Assembly: GCA_016215645.1 (NCBI GenBank) | Contig: JACRIX010000051.1 | Coordinates: forward strand, 1 to 64,000 | Source of the DNA: Rhodocyclales bacterium | GTDB lineage: Bacteria; Pseudomonadota; Gammaproteobacteria; Burkholderiales; Rhodocyclaceae | Reading direction: 5' to 3' | DNA length: 64,000 nucleotides | Translations under genes and position numbers: made by a program | Shown here: positions 7,936 to 17,394 of the stretch, piece after piece | How positions within the stretch are numbered: the stretch's first letter is position 1 | Layout of the letters: each line of letters begins with the position of its first letter | Notes under the pieces: generated by a model | Told to the model about the DNA's origin: nothing | The model's input: the letters and a program-made list of their open reading frames with translations, nothing else | The model's database searches: none

Positions 7936-10900
7936 ATGAACGCTGCGCCGACCGACCCCGTCGAATCCTTTATCGCCCGTTGGCAGGGCGTGACCGCCTC
8001 GGAACTGGCCAGCGCGCAAAGCTTCGTCATCGACCTGTGCCGCCTGCTCGGCCATCCCGCGCCGCACCCGACGGCCGAACAGGACTACATGTTCGAGCGG
8101 CCGGTCAGCTTCCGCCACGGCGACGGCGGCAGCAGCCCAGGGCGCATCGACTGCTACAAGCGCGGCTGCTACGTGCTGGAAGCGAAGAAGTTGAGAGTTC
8201 CCAAAGGGACGCAGAGCGCTGGCGCTGGCGGTACGGCGAATGCGGGCTACGACGACGCCCTGCTGCGCGCCCGCTCGCAGGCCGAGAACTATGCCCGCGC
8301 CCTGCCCGCCGGGGAAGGCCGGCCGCCCTTCCTGATCGTGGTCGATGTCGGCAACGTCATCGAGCTGTATGCCGAGTTCACGCGCAGCGGCGCCACCTAT
8401 GTGCCCTTTCCCGATCCGCGCTCGCATCGCATCCGCCTCGCTGACCTGCGCGACGAGGCGATTCGCAAGCGCCTGGCCGCCGTCTGGCTCGACCCGCTAT
8501 CGCTCGACCCGACGCGCCATGCCGCGCGCGTCACGCGCGAAATCGCCGTGCATCTGGCAGCGCTGGCCAAGTTGCTCGAAGCCGACGGCCATGCGCCCGA
8601 GACGGTGGCCGGCTTTCTCACGCGCTGCCTGTTCAGCATGTTCGCCGAGGATGTCGGGCTGATCCCCACGGGCAGTTTCAAGAGCCTGCTCGACGAATGC
8701 GCCGCCAACCCGGCCGCCGTGCCCGGCCTGCTCGGCGGCCTGTGGCGCGACATGGACAGCGGCACCGGCTTCTCGGCCGTGGTGCGCGCCGCGCTGCCGC
8801 GCTTCAACGGCAAGCTGTTCAAAAACCCAGAGGTATTGCCGCTCACGCGCGAGCACATCGGCATGTTGCAGGACGCCGCCAAGGCCGACTGGACCCAGGT
8901 CGAGCCGGCGATTTTCGGCACCCTGCTGGAGCGCGCCCTCGACCCGCGCGAACGCCATGCCCTCGGCGCCCACTACACGCCGCGCGCCTACGTCGACCGC
9001 CTGGTGCAGCCGACCGTGATCGAACCCTTGCGTCAGGCCTGGGCCTACGTGCAGGGCGCCGCGGTGATGCTGGCCAATGCGGGCAAGCAGAAAGAGGCGA
9101 TCAACGAGATCCGCGCCTTCCACCACCGCCTGTGCAGCCTGCGCGTGCTCGACCCGGCCTGCGGCAGCGGAAATTTTCTCTACGTCGCGCTGGAACACCT
9201 GAAGCGCCTCGAAGGCGAAGTGCTGAACCAGTTGCACGACATCGGTCACGGCCAGACCCTGCTCGAAGCCGAAGGCCTTACCGTCGATCCGCACCAGTTC
9301 CTCGGCATCGAGCTCAACCCGCGCGCCGCGGCGATCGCCGAACTGGTGCTGTGGATCGGCTACCTGCAGTGGCACTTCCGCACCCAGGGCAGCGGCCTGC
9401 CGCCCAGCCCGATACTGAAGGACTTCCGCAACATCGAATGCCGTGACGCGGTGCTGGCGCACGACGGAATGGACTACGTGACCGACGCCAAGGGCATCCC
9501 GGTCACGCGCTGGGATGGCCGCACGATGAAGACCCACCCGGTCACGGGCGAACAGGTGCCGGATGAGACCGCGCGCCTGCCGCTGGAGCGTTACCGCAAC
9601 CCGCGCCCCGCGGACTGGCCGATGGCCGACGTGGTGGTCGGCAATCCGCCGTTCGTCGGCGCCTCGACCATGCGCGCCGCGCTGGGCGACGGCTATGTCG
9701 AGGCGCTGCGCGGCGCCTGGCAGGCGGTACCCGAGTCGGCCGACTTCGTCATGTTCTGGTGGCATCACGCCGCGCAACTCGTGGCGCAAGGCAAGTTGGC
9801 GCGCTTCGGTTTCATCACCACCAACAGCCTGCGGCAGACCTTCAACCGCCGCATCGTTCAAAGCGCCATCGACCAAGGCCTGCATCTGGTCTTCGCCGTG
9901 CCCGACCATCCCTGGGTGGACAGCGCCGACGGCGCGGCGGTAAGGATTGCAATGACCGTCGCCGCGCCGGGCGCGGGCGAAGGGCGCCTGTGCAGCGTGA
10001 GCGCCGAGCGCGACGGCAAGGGCGAAGGGCTGGACGTGGAACTGGCCGAGCGCAGCGGCACGATCCACGCCGATCTGAAAGTCGGCGCTGACGTGACGGC
10101 GGCGCAAGCACTGCGGGCGAACGAAAGCCTCGCCAATCGCGGCGTTCAGTTGTTTGGCGCGGGCTTCATCGTCACGCCGGAGGAGGCCGCACGCCTCGAA
10201 AGCGACGCACCGATCAAGCCCTACCGCAATGGCCGCGACCTGACCGACCGGCCGCGCGGGGTCAGCGTGATCGATCTTTTTGGCCGTGACGCGGATGAAG
10301 TGCGCCGCCGCTGGCCGGCGACCTACCAGTGGGTGCTGGAGCGGGTGAAGCCGGAGCGCGACCACAACAACCGCGAGGTTCGCAAGCGCAATTGGTGGCT
10401 GTTTGGGGAGACCAATCCAAAGTTGCGCCGCCAGCTCGCAGGTTTGCCGCGCTATATCGCTACCGTGGAAACTGCGAAGCATCGTGTCTTCCAGTTCCTC
10501 GATGCGTCGATAACGGCCGACAACAAGCTGGTCTGCATCGCGCTGGACGATGGCTATTTTCTCGGCGTGCTGTCGAGCCGTGCGCATGTGGCTTGGGCGC
10601 TGGCCGCAGGTAGTTGGCTCGGTGTCGGCAACGACCCGGTCTATGCAAAGTCTCGCTGCTTCGAAACCTTCCCCTTCCCCGCCGCCACGCCCCAACAACA
10701 GTCCTGCATCCGCGACCTCGCCGAGCAGATCGACGCCCATCGCAAGCAGGTGCTGGCCGAGCATGCCGGGCTGACCTTGACCGGCCTCTACAACGTGGTG
10801 GAAAAGCTGAAAGTCGGCGCTGGCGACACGGCGATTTCGGCGAAGGAAAAGCTGATTCATGAAAAGGGACTGGTCGCGGTACTGAAATCGCTGCACGAGG

Positions 10901-11376
10901 AACTCGATGCCGCCGTGCTCGCCGCCTACGGCTGGCACGACCAGCCTTCCGACGAAGCCATCCTCGAACGCCTGGTCGCCCTCAACGCTGAACGCAGTGC
11001 CGAGGAAGCCGCCGGCACCGTGCGCTGGCTACGTCCCGATTTTCAAGCGCCGGGAAGCACGCAGACCGCGATCGGGCTGGAGTCGGGGGACTCGGGGCGG
11101 AGCTCAGTTGGCAAATGCGTCTCTGACGGAGCCACGAGTCCCCCGACTCCAGCCCGGGCACCCACCCCGGCAAGCCAGCAACAATGGCCCGCCACCCTCC
11201 CCGAACAACTCGCCACCCTCGCCGCCGCCCTCGGCAACGCGCCACAGACCGAACAACAACTCGCCGCAAGCTTCACCGGCAGGGGCCACTGGAAATCCCG
11301 CCTGCCCGACATCCTCGCCGCCCTCGAGGCCCTCGGCCGCGCCCGCCGCTTGGACGACGGGCGGTGGATGGGGTAA
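7936..11376 (+). CDS. MmeI-like single-chain restriction-methylation enzyme
   Basis: A 1146-residue protein combining a nuclease and an N6-adenine DNA methyltransferase. Asp72-x9-Glu82-x-Lys84 (RIDCYKRG...LEAK) matches the D-x9-ExK nuclease motif of MmeI. Methyltransferase motif I is DPACGSGNF near residue 405 and motif IV is NPPF at 570-573, giving the gamma-class order. The C-terminal third should hold the target-recognition domain. Such type IIG/IIL enzymes cut and modify with one polypeptide and need no separate endonuclease gene; none is present. The ATG at 7936 is preferred over an upstream in-frame GTG because conserved sequence begins there. Three dispersed 24-bp elements and a perfect 21-bp inverted repeat lie inside the reading frame, all in frame. 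Confidence 0.88.
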   Translation: MNAAPTDPVESFIARWQGVTASELASAQSFVIDLCRLLGHPAPHPTAEQDYMFERPVSFRHGDGGSSPGRIDCYKRGCYVLEAKKLRVPKGTQSAGAGGTANAGYDDALLRARSQAENYARALPAGEGRPPFLIVVDVGNVIELYAEFTRSGATYVPFPDPRSHRIRLADLRDEAIRKRLAAVWLDPLSLDPTRHAARVTREIAVHLAALAKLLEADGHAPETVAGFLTRCLFSMFAEDVGLIPTGSFKSLLDECAANPAAVPGLLGGLWRDMDSGTGFSAVVRAALPRFNGKLFKNPEVLPLTREHIGMLQDAAKADWTQVEPAIFGTLLERALDPRERHALGAHYTPRAYVDRLVQPTVIEPLRQAWAYVQGAAVMLANAGKQKEAINEIRAFHHRLCSLRVLDPACGSGNFLYVALEHLKRLEGEVLNQLHDIGHGQTLLEAEGLTVDPHQFLGIELNPRAAAIAELVLWIGYLQWHFRTQGSGLPPSPILKDFRNIECRDAVLAHDGMDYVTDAKGIPVTRWDGRTMKTHPVTGEQVPDETARLPLERYRNPRPADWPMADVVVGNPPFVGASTMRAALGDGYVEALRGAWQAVPESADFVMFWWHHAAQLVAQGKLARFGFITTNSLRQTFNRRIVQSAIDQGLHLVFAVPDHPWVDSADGAAVRIAMTVAAPGAGEGRLCSVSAERDGKGEGLDVELAERSGTIHADLKVGADVTAAQALRANESLANRGVQLFGAGFIVTPEEAARLESDAPIKPYRNGRDLTDRPRGVSVIDLFGRDADEVRRRWPATYQWVLERVKPERDHNNREVRKRNWWLFGETNPKLRRQLAGLPRYIATVETAKHRVFQFLDASITADNKLVCIALDDGYFLGVLSSRAHVAWALAAGSWLGVGNDPVYAKSRCFETFPFPAATPQQQSCIRDLAEQIDAHRKQVLAEHAGLTLTGLYNVVEKLKVGAGDTAISAKEKLIHEKGLVAVLKSLHEELDAAVLAAYGWHDQPSDEAILERLVALNAERSAEEAAGTVRWLRPDFQAPGSTQTAIGLESGDSGRSSVGKCVSDGATSPPTPARAPTPASQQQWPATLPEQLATLAAALGNAPQTEQQLAASFTGRGHWKSRLPDILAALEALGRARRLDDGRWMG
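8216..8239 (+). repeat. Dispersed GTCGGCGCTG element, copy 3 (partial)
   Basis: The right two thirds match exactly (GGCGCTGGCG-GT-ACGGCGA at 8221-8239); the left third is diverged. It encodes a Gly/Ala-rich loop right after the nuclease ExK motif. Confidence 0.5.
10078..10101 (+). repeat. Dispersed GTCGGCGCTG element, copy 4
   Basis: AAAGTCGGCGCTGACG-TG-ACGGCG, inside the restriction-methylation gene, read as KVGADVTA. Confidence 0.7.
10810..10833 (+). repeat. Dispersed GTCGGCGCTG element, copy 5
   Basis: AAAGTCGGCGCTGGCG-AC-ACGGCG, a second full copy in the same gene, read as KVGAGDTA. Confidence 0.7.
11074..11155. repeat. Perfect 21-bp inverted repeat inside a coding region
   Basis: The arm at 11074-11094 (starting GGGCTGGAGTCGGGGGAC) is the exact reverse complement of 11135-11155, with a 40-bp spacer. 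The whole element stays in frame within the restriction-methylation gene and encodes a low-complexity Gly/Ser/Pro linker before the C-terminal helical tail. It looks like an inserted palindromic repeat tolerated in a linker. Confidence 0.8.
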
Positions 11377-11413
11377 GGTTGCGTTCCAGAGCAGATAACC
11401 CGCAGGAGACGCC

Positions 11414-11671
11414 ATGTCCGCCGCCGAACCCAGCCTGAGCCAAGCCGATTTGCGCCGCCTCGAAAAGCTCGCTACCGAAGCCGGTCGCACGCCGCGCGCC
11501 ATGTTGAAGTTCGTCCTGCGCGACGGGTTTTCCGAAACCGAGCGTGTCGTGCGTGCCGTCAAGGCAGGGCGCGCCGACGTGAAAGCGGGTCGCACGCAGT
11601 CCCACGCGACGGTCATGGCTAAAGCCGGGGCGATCCTTTCGGGCCATGCCAAGTCGCAACAAGCCGCTTGA
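11414..11671 (+). CDS. ParD-like ribbon-helix-helix antitoxin
   Basis: An 85-residue protein of the small antitoxin type that accompanies ParE/RelE toxins (TPRAMLKFVLRDGFSETERVV, then an Ala/Lys/Gly-rich tail). The ATG at 11414 follows CAGGAGACGC, a good ribosome-binding site. It overlaps the start of a truncated ParE frame by 26 bases, the usual overlap of such operons. With the toxin broken, the antitoxin is probably a relic or acts elsewhere. The family call rests on composition, length and context. Confidence 0.7.
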   Translation: MSAAEPSLSQADLRRLEKLATEAGRTPRAMLKFVLRDGFSETERVVRAVKAGRADVKAGRTQSHATVMAKAGAILSGHAKSQQAA

Positions 11672-11765
11672 CTGGTCGGCGACCGCCGAGCGGGAGTTGA
11701 TCGATGGCCTCGTGCATATCGCTGAAGACAGTCCGCAAGGGGCCCGTCTGGTCATGTTGGTATAG
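11646..11765 (+). pseudogene. Truncated ParE-type toxin (N-terminal 39 residues)
   Basis: The frame opens with MPSRNKPLDWSATAERELID and continues through HIAEDSPQGARLVM, the standard N-terminal helix hairpin of ParE/RelE toxins, then stops at TAG (11763-11765). Complete toxins of this family have about 90-100 residues with a C-terminal beta-sheet carrying basic catalytic or binding residues; all of that is missing. The overlap with the upstream antitoxin is retained. The downstream bases run straight into the nucleotidyltransferase gene, so the 3' part was deleted or replaced. Confidence 0.75.
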
Positions 11766-11774
11766 GTTCGATTC

Positions 11775-12269
11775 ATGGGTATCTTCGACCTGATCAAGCT
11801 GCTGACGGACAAGAAAATCGACTTCGTGCTGGTCGGCGGTCTGGCGGTTGCCTTGCAGGGTTATCAACGTGTGACGATGGACGTGGATGTCGTCCTGGCG
11901 ATGGAGTCAGGCAACCTGGAACGCTTCATTGGCGCCGCGCGCGAAGCCGGTTTGCGGCCGACCATACCGGTGCCGATCGAGTCGCTGGCGCGCCCCGAAC
12001 TTATCGAGCAATGGCATCGCGAGAAGGGCATGCCGGCGTTCAGCCTGCGTGGCGTCGAGGCACAGGCGACGGTTCTCGATGTGCTGGTCAAGCCCGTCGT
12101 GCCCTATGCCGATTTGCGCCGCGACGCGCTGATGGTCGAACTGGGGAGCGCGCAGGTGCCGGTTGCCTCGATTCCGCACCTGATCGCGATGAAGACCGGC
12201 ACCGGACGCGGCAAAGACCAGATCGACATCGAGGAGCTGAAGAAGTTGATGCCGGGGGCCGCGCCATGA
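11775..12269 (+). CDS. Minimal nucleotidyltransferase (AbiEii/MNT-like)
   Basis: A 164-residue protein with a nucleotidyltransferase-fold active site: Gly-Gly at 21-22 (LVGGLAVAL), Asp36-x-Asp38 (MDVDVV) and a candidate third carboxylate at Asp102 (VLDVLV). Related small nucleotidyltransferases are toxins or antitoxins in AbiE-like and MNT/HEPN-like modules. The gene follows a decayed parDE pair and overlaps a 60-codon frame by ATGA, which suggests a two-gene module. No HEPN motif (RxxxxH) is seen in the neighbour, so the class of module stays open. Confidence 0.75.
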   Translation: MGIFDLIKLLTDKKIDFVLVGGLAVALQGYQRVTMDVDVVLAMESGNLERFIGAAREAGLRPTIPVPIESLARPELIEQWHREKGMPAFSLRGVEAQATVLDVLVKPVVPYADLRRDALMVELGSAQVPVASIPHLIAMKTGTGRGKDQIDIEELKKLMPGAAP

Positions 12270-12448
12270 GCGGAGAACAGAACCTGGCCCTGATCCGCCA
12301 GATTGAACAGCACCGCGCATTCCTGTTGACGATTCTGAGCCAGAACCCGGTGCTGCTGGCCCGCGCGGAACCCAGGGTTCGGGAGTTGCTGCAAGCCCTG
12401 CCTTCGCCGCTGCCGGCCGGCGAAGGCAGCCTCAGGCCGCCGGCCTGA
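12266..12448 (+). CDS. Small protein coupled to the nucleotidyltransferase
   Basis: A 60-residue frame starting at the ATG of an ATGA overlap with the nucleotidyltransferase stop. Residues 1-46 form predicted helices (LALIRQIEQHRAFLLTIL, ARVREL-like tail). The last 15 residues (LPSPLPAGEGSL...) come from reading through a short palindrome and are probably not structural. Translational coupling supports a real partner gene, possibly the other half of a toxin-antitoxin pair. I recognise no family. Confidence 0.55.
   Translation: MSGEQNLALIRQIEQHRAFLLTILSQNPVLLARAEPRVRELLQALPSPLPAGEGSLRPPA
12401..12426. repeat. Short stem-loop (REP-like)
   Basis: CCTTCGCCG at 12401-12409 pairs with CGGCGAAGG at 12418-12426. 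It lies in the 3' end of the small frame and has no U-run on either strand. Confidence 0.4.
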
Positions 12449-12460
12449 ACGCAGCGCCGC

Positions 12461-14290
12461 CTATCGCGTCCACCACGCCAGCGCAATGAAGATCACCACG
12501 GCGATGACGCCGTAGGTCTTCCACGGCCGTTCCTTCTCGGCATACGGGTCGCTCAATGCGCGCTCGGCGCCTTCGGGCAGCGTGGCGACTTGCGTCAGCG
12601 AGGTGCCGAAGGGGATGTTGATGCGGGCGCGGGCGTTCACCGCCCAGCCGTTGGCATCGAGGATGGGGCCGAGGTTGCGGCTGCGCAGCTTGAACCAGGC
12701 GACGATTACCGCCGGGCCGGAAATCAGCAGCAGCAGGCCGGCGACGGCCAGCGGCAGTTGCCACCATTTGAGGCCGAGCAGGCCGGTGACCACGGCGGCC
12801 GCGGCGGTGCCGATGGCGCCGACGGCGAGGCCGATGGCGGCGAAGATGCCGGCGAACTTGCCGACGTCGAAAGCTTGTTGCGCGGGCGGCTTGGCCGGTG
12901 GCGCGTCGGCCTTCTTCACCGTCGCGGCGGCGACTTCGGCGAGCTTGCCCTCGACTGCCGTGGCCTTGCTCGCGGCGAGCTTCTGCAACTGTTCGGCCAC
13001 CATCCGCGCGAGCTTCTTGTACGGCGACCAGAAGGCCTGGCGCAGGCTGATCGGGTGATCGACGATCTTGCTGATGGTGGCGTCCCAGTCGCGGCCCTGG
13101 CGGTCGTAGAAGACCCCGTTCCTGCCGACCATCAGCTGGTCCGAGTCGCCGGCGGTAAAGGCGGCGGCGATGGTCTGCCTGGCTCCCGGGCGGACGCAGT
13201 CGCAATACACCAGGCAGATGCGCGAGAGTCCGGCCAGCGCCGCGTGCTTGCCGGCGTCATTGACCGAAATCACCAGTTCGGCGGCGCGGCCGTCGAGGTA
13301 GAGCGTGCCGATCTGGAACGTCGCCTTGCCCTGGCGGGTGTAGAAGTCGCGGAAGGCGACGAAGTTGTTGGCCAGCGGCAGCAGGTCGCGCACGTAGCGC
13401 GCGAGGCGTTCGAGGTCGCGCACGGCCTCGGCCTCGGGGGGCAGGCCGGCCGGCTTGGCGGCCTGCCAGGCATTGAATACGGCGAGTTGGTCCTGTATTG
13501 CCAGCCAGTCGGATTCGGAGAGGCCCGGACGCGCACCGATCAGGGGCACCACCACGGTCTCGCGGAAGGCGCCGATGCGCTCGGCCCAGGCCGGGTTGAT
13601 GCCGGAGTCGATGCCGGCGCCCAGCGGCACCGTAGCGCCGGCGCCGACTCTTGCCAGCGGCAGGGCGGCGATGTCGGCGTGGCCATTGCTCAGGGCCGCG
13701 CCACCCAGGGCCTTGAAGCTGTCGTCGGAGGCGTTCATCGCGTCTTCGGCGCGGGCGTCGAAGGCAGCGAGGCGGCAGCGGACGAAGAAGTCGTCGAGCT
13801 TTTCGCGCACCGCGGCGAGCGCAGTGCAGGCGCCTTCGGTGGCATCGCCCAAAGGACGCGCCGCCGCGCCGGCGGCTTCCCAGGCGGCCAGGGCGCGCGC
13901 GGCGTACTCGGCTTCGGCGGCACTGGCGGCCTCCACGCTGACCAGCGCCCCGCCTTCGGGCAGCAGGCCGTTGGCGGCGGCGAGCACGGCTTCGTCCTTG
14001 ATCGCGGCCAGTGGCACGCCGGCCAGCCTGTTCTCGAACACGCTGCTGTCGGCCAGGCGCGCTGCCGCCCAGTCGATGGCGCCGAGCAGTTCCGGCGCGC
14101 GGATGTGGCCGTCATTGTCGGTATCGATCAGTGCCAGCGTGCGCGCGTCGAACTCGATGCCGGTGGTCGGGCAGGACAGCGCGACCCACAGCTTCTGGTC
14201 GAGCTCCTTGAGGTTCAGCAGGTCGGCGGCGGTATCGATGCGCGCCTGATCGAAGCCGCCGGCGCGAAAGAATTTGAAGGCATGCGGCAT
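12461..14290 (-). CDS. EF-hand-containing membrane protein of unknown function
   Basis: A 609-residue protein starting MPHAFKFFRAGG at 14290, one base after the stop of the upstream hydrolase gene. A canonical 12-residue EF-hand loop DTDNDGHIRAPE lies at 56-67, with Asp at positions 1, 3 and 5 and Glu at 12. The long middle part is Ala-rich and predicted soluble. The C-terminus has two adjacent membrane segments (about 479-507 and 510-534), a soluble stretch, and a final membrane helix at about 591-607. Function is unknown; a calcium-responsive membrane protein is a guess. A dispersed 24-bp element lies at 13628-13651 in frame. Confidence 0.8.
   Translation of the reverse strand: MPHAFKFFRAGGFDQARIDTAADLLNLKELDQKLWVALSCPTTGIEFDARTLALIDTDNDGHIRAPELLGAIDWAAARLADSSVFENRLAGVPLAAIKDEAVLAAANGLLPEGGALVSVEAASAAEAEYAARALAAWEAAGAAARPLGDATEGACTALAAVREKLDDFFVRCRLAAFDARAEDAMNASDDSFKALGGAALSNGHADIAALPLARVGAGATVPLGAGIDSGINPAWAERIGAFRETVVVPLIGARPGLSESDWLAIQDQLAVFNAWQAAKPAGLPPEAEAVRDLERLARYVRDLLPLANNFVAFRDFYTRQGKATFQIGTLYLDGRAAELVISVNDAGKHAALAGLSRICLVYCDCVRPGARQTIAAAFTAGDSDQLMVGRNGVFYDRQGRDWDATISKIVDHPISLRQAFWSPYKKLARMVAEQLQKLAASKATAVEGKLAEVAAATVKKADAPPAKPPAQQAFDVGKFAGIFAAIGLAVGAIGTAAAAVVTGLLGLKWWQLPLAVAGLLLLISGPAVIVAWFKLRSRNLGPILDANGWAVNARARINIPFGTSLTQVATLPEGAERALSDPYAEKERPWKTYGVIAVVIFIALAWWTR
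13628..13651 (-). repeat. Dispersed GTCGGCGCTG element, copy 6
   Basis: Minus strand AGAGTCGGCGCCGGCG-CT-ACGGTG, two or three mismatches; in frame as RVGAGATV within the EF-hand protein. Confidence 0.55.
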
Positions 14291-14291
14291 G

Positions 14292-14936
14292 TCAGGCTCC
14301 GTCTGCGACAAAGGGATTGCTGCGACGCTCATCGCCGAAGGTCGACATCGGGCCATGGCCCGGAATGAACTCGACATCGTCGCCCAGCGGCCAGAGCTTA
14401 TCCCGGATGGAAGCGATCAATTCGCGGTGGCTGCCGCGCGGAAAGTCGGTGCGGCCGATCGATCCGGCAAACAGCACGTCGCCGACGATGGCAAGTTTCG
14501 TCGGGGCGTGGAAGAACACCACATGCCCCGGGGTATGACCCGGCGTGTGCAGCACGCGCAGGGTTTGATGGCCGACCGTTACCGTGTCGCCATCCTCCAG
14601 CCAGCGGTCGGGGGTAAAGGCGGCGGCCGGCGGAAAGCCGAAGCTGCGGCTTTGCTGGGGGAGCTGGTCAATCCAGAAGGCCTCTTCGCGCTGTGGCCCC
14701 TCGATGCGCACGCCGATTTGCTTTGCCAGGCCGCCGGCACCGCCGGCATGGTCGATGTGGCCGTGGGTCAGCAGCAGCTTTTCGATGCGCACCCCGAGGC
14801 TGGCGGCGACGGCCTGCAGGCGCTCGGTATCGCCGCCGGCATCGATCAGGGCGCCCTGCATGGTCTCGGTGCACCAGACCAGGCTGCAGTTCTGCTCGAA
14901 GGGGGTGACGGGGATGATGCGGTAGTCAAGGCTCAT
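14292..14936 (-). CDS. Glyoxalase II-like MBL hydrolase (YcbL type)
   Basis: A 214-residue metallo-beta-lactamase-fold protein with the THGHIDH metal motif, a downstream ligand His in HTPGHTPGH, Asp in VGDVLFAG and a final His in IPGHGPMS. Length and motif spacing match YcbL-type glyoxalase II-like thioesterases, which hydrolyse glutathione thioesters such as S-lactoylglutathione. It is cytosolic and probably binuclear in Zn or Fe. The EF-hand membrane protein gene follows immediately, so the two are likely co-transcribed. Confidence 0.93.
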   Translation of the reverse strand: MSLDYRIIPVTPFEQNCSLVWCTETMQGALIDAGGDTERLQAVAASLGVRIEKLLLTHGHIDHAGGAGGLAKQIGVRIEGPQREEAFWIDQLPQQSRSFGFPPAAAFTPDRWLEDGDTVTVGHQTLRVLHTPGHTPGHVVFFHAPTKLAIVGDVLFAGSIGRTDFPRGSHRELIASIRDKLWPLGDDVEFIPGHGPMSTFGDERRSNPFVADGA

Positions 14937-14987
14937 GGTGGGTGACGACTTTCGATCCGGGAATGGGGGTGGAACGGAGCGGCGGGT

Positions 14988-17384
<2,397 letters not shown>

Positions 17385-17394
17385 GCGAATCTCC

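Noticed and set aside
8497-10938. An 813-codon minus-strand open frame
   Set aside because: Antisense to the restriction-methylation gene; composition is that of a GC-driven shadow.
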